NCBI GenBank assembly: GCA_050742535.1
Contig: JBOGIQ010000084.1
Span: 1-19,210 of the forward strand
From: Gp6-AA40 sp050742535
GTDB taxonomy: Bacteria; Acidobacteriota; Vicinamibacteria; Vicinamibacterales; UBA2999
Length of the DNA stretch: 19,210 nucleotides
Direction of reading: 5' to 3'
Of this stretch, positions 13,907-19,210 are shown in pieces; the stretch's first letter is position 1, and every line of letters begins with the position of its first letter. The notes beneath the pieces are model-generated. The model saw nothing but the letters and a program-made list of their open reading frames with translations. It did no database searches and had not been told where the DNA came from. The position numbers and the translations under genes are program-made.

Positions 13907-14265
13907 TGGCTGATCCTCTCGTCGAGATCGCGAACACCATCGGCGTCCCGGTCGCGCGCCGCCACATCTTCCTCTGCGCGGAGCAAACGAAACCGAAGTG
14001 CTGCGACATGGAACGCGGCGTCGCGGCGTGGGACTTCCTCAAGCGGCGTCTCACAGAGCTGGGCTTGTCGAATCAGGGCGGCATCCTGCGCACCAAGGCC
14101 AATTGCCTTCGCATCTGCGAAGGCGGCCCCATCGCCGTTGTCTACCCCGAAGGCGCGTGGTATCGCGAGTGCGATCCGCCCGCGCTCGAGCGGATCATCC
14201 AGGAGCATTTGATCGGCGGGAAGATCGTCGAGGATCTGTTAATCACCGCGCATCCACTGCCGTAG
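13906..14265 (+). CDS. thioredoxin-like [2Fe-2S] ferredoxin
   Basis: This 119-residue cytoplasmic electron carrier belongs to the thioredoxin-fold (Shethna-type, COG3411-like) [2Fe-2S] ferredoxins. It has RHIFLC (C24), then KCC (C32/C33), and the distal pair C67-X3-C71 in ANCLRICEGGPIAVVYPEG. These supply the four cluster ligands, with C32 and C33 alternatives for the second. The GTG start at 13906 shares one base with the stop of the secreted-protein gene (TAGTG) and matches the expected N-terminus; a longer frame opening at 13621 is a shadow of that gene. It ends 2 bases before the convergent gene. The redox partner is not visible here. Confidence 0.88.
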   Translation: MADPLVEIANTIGVPVARRHIFLCAEQTKPKCCDMERGVAAWDFLKRRLTELGLSNQGGILRTKANCLRICEGGPIAVVYPEGAWYRECDPPALERIIQEHLIGGKIVEDLLITAHPLP

Positions 14266-14267
14266 GC

Positions 14268-14993
14268 CTATTTCGCGACCTTCAACGTCACGTCCACCTT
14301 CACCACCTCGCCGGTCACACGATCCGCCGCCGCGGTGAATTGACGCGTCTGGCCGTCGCGAAGCACCAGGGTGTTTTCTGCTTCGAAGTTCCGGATCACC
14401 GGAGCGCAGTTGGTCACACTGTTGCAGGTGACCGGCGGCTGAACCACGGAACGCTCGCCAACGCTGACATAGACACTGAATCGGCCATCGCCCAGCGGTT
14501 TTGCGACACAGTCGATATTGGTGCCAACGTTCTGGTAGTTGTACGACACGAGAGGGTTCACTGCCGTCTTGCCGTCCGCGCCCACTGGCGCAAAGGTCGA
14601 AGATGGCACTGGAACGTTTGCGCCCATACGGAGTTTGGTCGGTGCCGTTTCCTCGCCGGCGTTCACCGCAAGAGCGTACGGCAGGCTGCTGACTCTCTTG
14701 TCGTTCTGATAGCGGGAGATCACGATCTCCACGTCCACAGGGATCAGCTCAAACCGCTTCCGCTCCAGTTGTCGCACGCGCTCTTCCTCGGCCCGCCGCG
14801 CTTCTTCTGCTACCTTCATTTGCGCGCGCGCGACGGCTTCCGCCTGCGCCGCCGCCATTTTGGCCATCGAATCTGCAGCCGCCTTCTGTTCGGCGGCCTC
14901 TTTCTCCGCAGCCGTTGCCGGCTTCTGCTGCGCATCCACGGAAGCAGCGACGGTCAGTACCACAGCCGCCAACGTCATCAGAAAGCGTTTCAC
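14268..14993 (-). CDS. secreted coiled-coil/beta protein of the sigma-factor operon
   Basis: This 241-residue protein has a clear signal peptide (MKRFLMTLAAVVLTVAASVDA, cleavage before QQK). A long charged Ala/Glu/Lys helix at about 28-80 is probably a coiled coil. A C-terminal beta-rich domain follows (VDVEIVISRYQNDKRVSSLP, YALAVNAGEE, YQNVGTNIDC, GRFSVYVSVGE, TLVLRDGQTRQF), with three cysteines. I associate the C-terminal pattern with acidobacterial hypothetical proteins next to ECF sigma genes; function is unknown. The GTG at 14993 forms a GTGA overlap with the anti-sigma stop. The adjacent GTG at 14996 is equally possible and lies 7 bases after AAGGAG (15004-15009). It is probably a sensor, effector or target of the sigma system at the envelope. 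Confidence 0.8.
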   Translation of the reverse strand: MKRFLMTLAAVVLTVAASVDAQQKPATAAEKEAAEQKAAADSMAKMAAAQAEAVARAQMKVAEEARRAEEERVRQLERKRFELIPVDVEIVISRYQNDKRVSSLPYALAVNAGEETAPTKLRMGANVPVPSSTFAPVGADGKTAVNPLVSYNYQNVGTNIDCVAKPLGDGRFSVYVSVGERSVVQPPVTCNSVTNCAPVIRNFEAENTLVLRDGQTRQFTAAADRVTGEVVKVDVTLKVAK

Positions 14994-15595
14994 CACTGAC
15001 CTTCTCCTTGTCTCTCGACGCGCGCCAGCGGCGGCAGCGGGTCGATTACGAGCGATGTGATGGCGAGAGGCGCCATCTCTTCCTCGCCCAGCGCCTGAAC
15101 CACCTTCTCCTGGGCCACTGTGCCATCGGCAACGGCCGTCGCGAACCACGCCAACGCGATCCGATCCTCCTCCGCGAACTGCACGGGACTGAGCTGCAGC
15201 GGGAGCGTGTGCGGCTCCGTTCGCTCCACAGCCGCCTCCGGCGCACGGGGCGTGCTCGCCTTTGACGCCTGAGGCGCTGTGCGGGCTTCAACCGCCGGTA
15301 CTCGAACGTCCACAACCGGTGAGCGCATCACCTGCGGCCGCGCAGTCTCCTCACGTATGAACCGGGGAACGACGACGGCCAGCACGATTCCCACAATCGC
15401 AACACCAGCAAGGGGTTCAAACGAGAGACGGCGAATCCGGCTGAAGCCGGACTCCACAACCAACGCAGGATCGGCGGCAATGCGCGTGCGCACGCGCGCG
15501 AGGAACTCCGCCGACGGCTCAATGCCGACGGCAGCCGCGATCTCGCGATCGAGCTGCGAATCGCTCAGCGGCTGCGGTCGTCCTGTGACATCCAT
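14990..15595 (-). CDS. putative single-pass membrane anti-sigma factor
   Basis: This 201-residue protein is encoded directly after the ECF sigma gene and overlaps it by 31 bases, the usual place for its anti-sigma factor. A cytoplasmic N-terminal region (about 1-60, with FLARVRTRIAADP) leads to one transmembrane helix (about 62-77, LAGVAIVGIVLAVVV) and a periplasmic Pro/Ala-rich stretch. The protein contains no cysteine, so it lacks the zinc-binding HxxxCxxC anti-sigma motif; the role is inferred from context. Residues about 47-57 (VESGFSRIRRL) are encoded by a palindromic element shared with the sigma gene. AAGGA lies about 10 bases before the ATG at 15595. Confidence 0.7.
   Translation of the reverse strand: MDVTGRPQPLSDSQLDREIAAAVGIEPSAEFLARVRTRIAADPALVVESGFSRIRRLSFEPLAGVAIVGIVLAVVVPRFIREETARPQVMRSPVVDVRVPAVEARTAPQASKASTPRAPEAAVERTEPHTLPLQLSPVQFAEEDRIALAWFATAVADGTVAQEKVVQALGEEEMAPLAITSLVIDPLPPLARVERQGEGQW
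15422..15457. repeat. REP-like palindromic element, copy 1, inside the anti-sigma gene
   Basis: The core TCCGGCTGAAGCCGGA (15436-15451) is a perfect 7-base inverted repeat around GA. It is identical, over all 16 bases, to a core in the sigma gene 378 bases away. Flanking CGAGAG (15422-15427) and CCAC (15454-15457) are shared at nearly the same spacing. It lies in frame just before the transmembrane helix. Confidence 0.75.
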
Positions 15596-16173
15596 GACAA
15601 TGCGTCCTTCAACTGTTGCCGCGCGGCGAACAGCCGCGACTTGACGGTGCCTTCCGGCAAGTCAAGGAGTGCCGCCACCTCCTTGATGTCGTGTTCCTGG
15701 ATTCCGGCGAGGACAATCACGATGCGCAGCTTTTCCGAGAGCGCATCGATGGCGCGCCAGAGTTGCGCAGCGCGTTCGCGGGCTTCAAGGCCGACCTGGA
15801 CGTCGGCCCCTGCCGAGAGCGAAGGCCTTCCGGCTGAAGCCGGAAGCCACGAATCAGCCTGCCCTTCACGAGCCGCGCGCCGGCGGTTTGACCGTTGCCG
15901 ATCCAGCGACATCCGCCAGGTCATGCGCACCAGCCAGGCACGAAAGCGCTCCCGGTCGCGCAGCTGACTGAAACTCCGGTACGCCTTCGCGAACGCCTCC
16001 TGGGCGACATCCTCGGCGTCTTCCCGGTTGCGAAGCACACTGTAGGCGACGCGGACGGCCAGGGTGGACGATTCGACCAGGCGGGATTCGAATTCGCGCG
16101 CCAACGCCTGATCCGCGGTCAAGCCGCGGTCCCAAGCGTGCAGTTGCGGAGCCACCTCGGCGCGATCATTCAT
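15565..16173 (-). CDS. ECF-type RNA polymerase sigma factor
   Basis: This 202-residue protein has the two-domain ECF plan. The sigma-2 region at about 34-100 shows VAYSVLRNREDAEDVAQEAF, AYRSFSQLRDRERFRAWLVR and MTWRMSLDRQRSNRRR. The sigma-4 region at about 135-192 shows WRAIDALSEKLRIVIVLAGI and the helix-turn-helix VAALLDLPEGTVKSRLFAAR. The linker (about 105-125, SWLPASAGRPSLSAGAD) is unusually Ser/Ala/Gly/Pro-rich and is encoded by a palindromic element. It heads a three-gene overlapping unit with a membrane protein and a secreted coiled-coil protein, suggesting response to an envelope signal. The ATG at 16173 has only a weak GGTGA upstream. Confidence 0.93.
   Translation of the reverse strand: MNDRAEVAPQLHAWDRGLTADQALAREFESRLVESSTLAVRVAYSVLRNREDAEDVAQEAFAKAYRSFSQLRDRERFRAWLVRMTWRMSLDRQRSNRRRAAREGQADSWLPASAGRPSLSAGADVQVGLEARERAAQLWRAIDALSEKLRIVIVLAGIQEHDIKEVAALLDLPEGTVKSRLFAARQQLKDALSWMSQDDRSR
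15814..15850. repeat. REP-like palindromic element, copy 2, inside the sigma gene
   Basis: The core TCCGGCTGAAGCCGGA (15829-15844) is identical to copy 1. The stem extends outward (GGCCTTCCGGCT / AGCCGGAAGCC, one bulge) to about 10 pairs. The flanking CGAGAG (15814-15819) and CCAC (15847-15850) match copy 1. It encodes the linker between the sigma-2 and sigma-4 domains. Confidence 0.75.
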
Positions 16174-16209
16174 GTCGCTTCACCGGGCTAGACGCCGTTG
16201 CCGGACTGT

Positions 16210-16283
16210 CGGTTCGGTTGGTGGTTGGTAGTTCGTGGCAGGCCTAACTACGAACCACTCACCACCAACCACTAACCACCAAC
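16210..16283. repeat. imperfect inverted repeat of GGTTGGT words between ribBA and the sigma gene
   Basis: The left arm GTTGGTGGTTGGTAGTTCGT pairs with ACGAACCACTCACCACCAAC on the right, giving about 20 positions with two mismatches and one G-T, around a loop of about 13 bases (GGCAGGCCTAACT). Further CCACTAACCACCAAC copies continue to the end of ribBA. The hairpin lies after the rib operon and before the ECF sigma gene on the same strand, so it could act as a transcription barrier. There is no U-tract and no clear sigma-gene promoter in the remaining 30 bases. Confidence 0.75.
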
Positions 16284-17536
16284 TAAACAGACGACAACCG
16301 GTGACCGAGCTTGTCCTTTTTCGCCTTCAGATACTTGCGCGTTGACTCGCTGGCCGGGATTTCCAGCGGTACGGCTTCGGACACCGCCAGGCCGTAGCCC
16401 TGCAGGCCGACGAATTTTCGCGGGTTGTTCGTGAGCAGCCGCATCGTCTTGACGCCAAGGTCGCTGAGGATCTGCGCGCCGATACCGTAATCGCGCTGAT
16501 CCGGCTTGAACCCGAGCCGTTCGTTGGCCTCGACGGTGTCGAGCCCCTGATCCTGGAGCTCGTACGCGCGAATCTTGTTGGCGAGGCCGATGCCGCGGCC
16601 TTCCTGGTTCAGGTAGAGCAGGACGCCGCGGCCCTCCTCTGCAATGCGGCCCATCGCCGTCTCGAGCTGGGCACCGCAGTCGCACCGGGCGGAATGAAAC
16701 ACGTCGCCCGTCAGGCACTTCGAGTGGACGCGGACGAGCACGTCCTTGCCGTCGCCGATGTCGCCGCGGACGAGGGCCACGTGTGTCTCGCTGTCCAGTT
16801 GATTCGCATACGCGAAGATCCTGAACGCGCCATGCTCGGTAGGCAGCTCCGCGTGCGCGACCCGTTTCACCAGCCGCTCGGTCTGCATGCGGTACTGGAT
16901 CAGGTCGGCAATCGTGATGATCAGCAGACCGTGCTTTTTCGCGAACTTCGTCAGCTCCGGCACGCGCGCCATCGTGCCGTCCTCGTTCATGATTTCGCAG
17001 ATCACTCCCGCCGGATAGAGATCGGCCATGCGCGCCAGATCGACCGCGGCTTCTGTCTGCCCGGCACGAACGAGCACGCCGCCGTCGCGTGAACGCAGCG
17101 GCGACACATGGCCAGGACGCGCCAGGTCGGAGGGTATCGTCCGCGAATCGATCGCCGCCATCACCGTTGCGGCGCGATCGGCGGCGGAAATGCCCGTGCT
17201 GACGTCGTTCTTGGCATCAATCGGCACGCAGAACGCGGTGCCGAATGGTGTCGTGTTGGCGTTGACCGCGAGCGGGATTTCCAGATCGTCGAGCCGCTGG
17301 CCGGTCATCGACAGACAGACCTGACCACGCCCGTGCCGCACCATGAAGTTGATCGCCGCGGGCGTGACCTTCTCCGCCGCGATGGTCAGGTCGCCTTCGT
17401 TCTCGCGATCCTCATCGTCGACGACGATGATCATCCGGCCGGCGCGGATCTGCTCGATGGCGTCGTCTATCGACGCAAACGGACCGTGCTTGCGGGCCCC
17501 TTTGGCGATTCGAATGTTCGAGTTCTTCGTCGTCAT
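16283..17536 (-). CDS. ribBA: bifunctional 3,4-dihydroxy-2-butanone 4-phosphate synthase / GTP cyclohydrolase II
   Basis: This 417-residue fusion makes both precursors of riboflavin: dihydroxybutanone phosphate from ribulose 5-phosphate, and the pyrimidine from GTP. I start it at the ATG at 17536, which forms an ATGA overlap with the ribE stop; the longer frame is read-through. The RibB half (about 20-205) has DDEDRENEGDLTIAAE, DVSTGISAADRAATV and RPGHVSPL. The RibA half (about 215-417) has zinc ligands C274, C285 and C287 in SKCLTGDVFHSARCDCG, LNQEGRGIGL, LGFKPDQRDYGIGAQIL and LLTNNPRK. Both halves look active. It is the last rib gene here; a hairpin repeat follows the stop. Confidence 0.97.
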   Translation of the reverse strand: MTTKNSNIRIAKGARKHGPFASIDDAIEQIRAGRMIIVVDDEDRENEGDLTIAAEKVTPAAINFMVRHGRGQVCLSMTGQRLDDLEIPLAVNANTTPFGTAFCVPIDAKNDVSTGISAADRAATVMAAIDSRTIPSDLARPGHVSPLRSRDGGVLVRAGQTEAAVDLARMADLYPAGVICEIMNEDGTMARVPELTKFAKKHGLLIITIADLIQYRMQTERLVKRVAHAELPTEHGAFRIFAYANQLDSETHVALVRGDIGDGKDVLVRVHSKCLTGDVFHSARCDCGAQLETAMGRIAEEGRGVLLYLNQEGRGIGLANKIRAYELQDQGLDTVEANERLGFKPDQRDYGIGAQILSDLGVKTMRLLTNNPRKFVGLQGYGLAVSEAVPLEIPASESTRKYLKAKKDKLGHRLSSV

Positions 17537-18126
17537 GACCCAAATAACTGCACCGCGCGGGCGACGTACTTGCCCACGACATCGCACTCCAGATTCACGG
17601 GGGAGCCGGCCTGCAGCCCACTCAGGTTCGTGTGCCCCCATGTGAACGGAATGATCATGACATCGAAATGGTCCGGGCCGAGAGCCGCGACCGTCAGGCT
17701 CACACCATCGAGGGCGACCGACCCCTTGGGCACGAAAAACGGCGCCAGTTCGGGCGGGAATGCCACTTTCAGCCAGCGGGCGTCACCTTCCACGCGCACG
17801 TCGCGGATCGTCCCGATCCCGTCGACGTGTCCCTGGACGAAATGGCCGCCGAACCGGCCGTTCGCAGCCATCGCCCGCTCCAGATTCACCGGCTGTTCGG
17901 CCTGCACGCTGCCAAGGGTCGTGACGCGCGCCGTCTCCGGGCCGATGTCGGCGGAGAACCCGGTCGCGTCGCGCTGCGAGACCGTCAGGCACACGCCATT
18001 CACCGACACACTCTCGCCGTCGGCCAGATCGGCGGCCATGTCCGTCTGAATCGCGATTCGCAGACCGGTCGCGGCTCGTGAAATCCCACCCACGCGCCCG
18101 ACGGCTTCAATGAGGCCGGTGAACAT
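17533..18126 (-). CDS. ribE: riboflavin synthase (alpha subunit)
   Basis: This 197-residue enzyme dismutates two 6,7-dimethyl-8-ribityllumazine molecules to riboflavin. The start MFTGLIEAVGRV is diagnostic. Two lumazine-binding barrels follow: the first with ESVSVNGVCLTVSQ, the second beginning GRFGGHFVQGHVDGIG and containing GSVALDGVSLTVAAL and MIIPFTWGHTNL. It overlaps the ribD end by 20 bases and the ribBA start by 4, so the three are co-translated. AAGGA lies close before the ATG. Some databases call this gene ribC. No ribH (lumazine synthase) is in the window; it would be expected next in many operons but the sigma cluster follows instead. Confidence 0.96.
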   Translation of the reverse strand: MFTGLIEAVGRVGGISRAATGLRIAIQTDMAADLADGESVSVNGVCLTVSQRDATGFSADIGPETARVTTLGSVQAEQPVNLERAMAANGRFGGHFVQGHVDGIGTIRDVRVEGDARWLKVAFPPELAPFFVPKGSVALDGVSLTVAALGPDHFDVMIIPFTWGHTNLSGLQAGSPVNLECDVVGKYVARAVQLFGS

Positions 18127-19204
18127 ATCCTTCGATCAGTACGTCGGGCCCGAGCGCTTCGACGCGCCGGTCGAACAAGGTACAGGTCGAGAACGCGCGG
18201 CTCGCGAGCCGCACCCCGCCTTCGCCGAGCACCACCGGCGCGACGTAGAGCTGGACGTAGTCGGCAAGCCTCGCGTCCCACAGTGCCGCATGGAGCGCGG
18301 CGCCGCCTTCGATCAGAATGCTCTGCACGTCGCGCGACCGCAGTTCACGAAGCGCCGCCTCCACGCCGGGCAGCGCCGGCGCGATCACCGTCGCTCCTGC
18401 TTCCGTCAGCGCAGCAGCACGCGTGGCGTCGTGTCGCAGCGCCTCCTCCGTCGTCAGCACCACGACGGGACCTTCGGCCAGAGTGCCGAAGACCCGCGCA
18501 GCCGGTGGCGTTCGCAGCCGCCGGTCGAAGATCACGCGCGTGAGCGGGCGTTCGCGAAAGAACTCGCGCACCGTCAACAGGGGATCGTCAACAAGGACGG
18601 TTTCGGAGCCGACGCCCACCGCATCCACCCACGCGCGGTCGTACTGTGCCCTGCGGATCGCAGCGCCCGATGTGATCGCGGTCCGGCAACCCGGCGCGGC
18701 GCTGATGCGGCCGTCGATGCTGGCCGCGGCCTTGAGAATGACGAAGGGCCGGCCGTCGCGGATCGACGTCAGGAACGGCTGATTCAACCGGGCGGCGGCC
18801 TCGCGGCCGACACCGACCGTCACCTCGATCCCGTGTTCGCGCAGCAACGCGAGCCCCCGTCCGTTGACCTGCGGGAACGGGTCCTCCATGGCCGTCACGA
18901 CGCGCCGGATGCCGGCGTCGATGATCCGGCGGGTGCACGGGCCGGTTCGGCCCGTATGCGCGCAGGGCTCCAGCGTGCAGTACAGCGTCGCGCCACGGGC
19001 AGCCTCGCCGGCTTCGTTCAGTGCGTGAACCTCGGCGTGCGGCTCTCCCGCGCGCTCGTGCGACCCCTGTCCAACCAGCACCCCGTCGTTCGAGACAATG
19101 CACGCCCCGACCAACGGGTTCGGCGTCGTGCGGCCGAGGCCGCGCCGTGCACACTCGAGCGCGCGATTCATCCAGCGCGCGTCTGTCTCGGCCGGCGCTA
19201 CCAC
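18107..19204 (-). CDS. ribD: bifunctional diaminohydroxyphosphoribosylaminopyrimidine deaminase / 5-amino-6-(5-phosphoribosylamino)uracil reductase
   Basis: This 365-residue enzyme catalyses the second and third steps from GTP to riboflavin. The deaminase domain (about 8-150) has NPLVGA, the catalytic HAE (H56, E58) and zinc cysteines C81 and C90 in EPCAHTGRTGPC. The reductase domain (about 155-360) opens with RPFVILKAAASIDGRIS and contains VDAVGVGSETVLVDDPLLTVR and the glycine-rich ILIEGGAALHAALWD. The GTG at 19204 gives a normal N-terminus (ETDARWMNRALE), but only 6 bases of upstream sequence remain. A start beyond the edge or the ATG at 19171 cannot be excluded. The regulatory leader of the operon is not visible. 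Confidence 0.94.
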   Translation of the reverse strand: MVAPAETDARWMNRALECARRGLGRTTPNPLVGACIVSNDGVLVGQGSHERAGEPHAEVHALNEAGEAARGATLYCTLEPCAHTGRTGPCTRRIIDAGIRRVVTAMEDPFPQVNGRGLALLREHGIEVTVGVGREAAARLNQPFLTSIRDGRPFVILKAAASIDGRISAAPGCRTAITSGAAIRRAQYDRAWVDAVGVGSETVLVDDPLLTVREFFRERPLTRVIFDRRLRTPPAARVFGTLAEGPVVVLTTEEALRHDATRAAALTEAGATVIAPALPGVEAALRELRSRDVQSILIEGGAALHAALWDARLADYVQLYVAPVVLGEGGVRLASRAFSTCTLFDRRVEALGPDVLIEGYVHRPH

Positions 19205-19210
19205 TTGTCC

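Noticed and set aside
16210..16283. Canonical rho-independent terminator after ribBA
   Set aside because: The stem is long and imperfect and no run of U follows on the transcribed strand; kept only as an inverted repeat.
18107..19210. FMN riboswitch for the rib operon
   Set aside because: It would lie upstream of ribD, beyond the window edge; nothing of it can be seen.
1..19210. A complete new defence, secretion or biosynthetic system
   Set aside because: No nuclease-helicase, toxin-antitoxin, phage, transposase or biosynthetic cluster genes were found; the gene content is mostly housekeeping plus ordinary acidobacterial accessory genes.

Overview
The window is GC-rich, densely packed bacterial chromosome. 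It most likely comes from an acidobacterium, perhaps Vicinamibacteria/subdivision 6. The main pointer is the PadR regulator followed by a duplicated orphan ABC permease, a pair typical of Acidobacteriota. Supporting it are a secreted 'NGVWDHPYVPDM'-type protein and an ECF sigma operon with a family of secreted coiled-coil protein that I associate with that phylum. The taxonomic call is inference; no rRNA gene is present. There are 23 supported protein genes, no RNA gene, no CRISPR array, no insertion sequence and no gene-free stretch over 300 bases.

Layout. From 2 to 1817 (+ strand) lie the 3' part of a family X DNA polymerase with a PHP nuclease domain and a small coupled unknown gene. From 1820 to 8538 (- strand) lie, in transcription order from the right, a TPR protein, a 90-residue membrane protein, a TenI/ThiE-family protein, then padR with its ADOP permease and a conserved helical-repeat protein. 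From 8583 to 12903 (- strand) lies the conserved translation/secretion operon ffh-rpsP-khpA-rimM-trmD-rplS-rnhB, with several 1-4 base overlaps. From 13025 to 14265 (+ strand) lie a secreted protein of unknown function and a thioredoxin-like [2Fe-2S] ferredoxin. From 14268 to 16173 (- strand) lie an ECF sigma factor, a putative membrane anti-sigma and a secreted coiled-coil protein, all overlapping. From 16283 to 19204 (- strand) lies the riboflavin operon ribD-ribE-ribBA, whose left end, including any FMN riboswitch, is beyond the window edge.

Most genes are housekeeping. No complete new defence, biosynthetic or mobile system is visible. The unusual material is in the DNA between and inside the genes. 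First, the sigma and putative anti-sigma genes each carry the same 16-base palindrome in frame, in inter-domain linkers, resembling a REP or Rickettsia-type palindromic element inserted into coding DNA. Second, four junctions (1745-1784, 9622-9690, 12905-12948, 16210-16283) are filled with short 'word' repeats (GACAAGTG, CTGGGTTGC, GGTTGGTGGTTGGT). These reach into gene ends, sit directly against the ffh start codon, or fold into long hairpins. The last ten bases of the window (GGACAAGTGG on the - strand) look like part of a fifth. These repeats are the best candidates for something poorly described.
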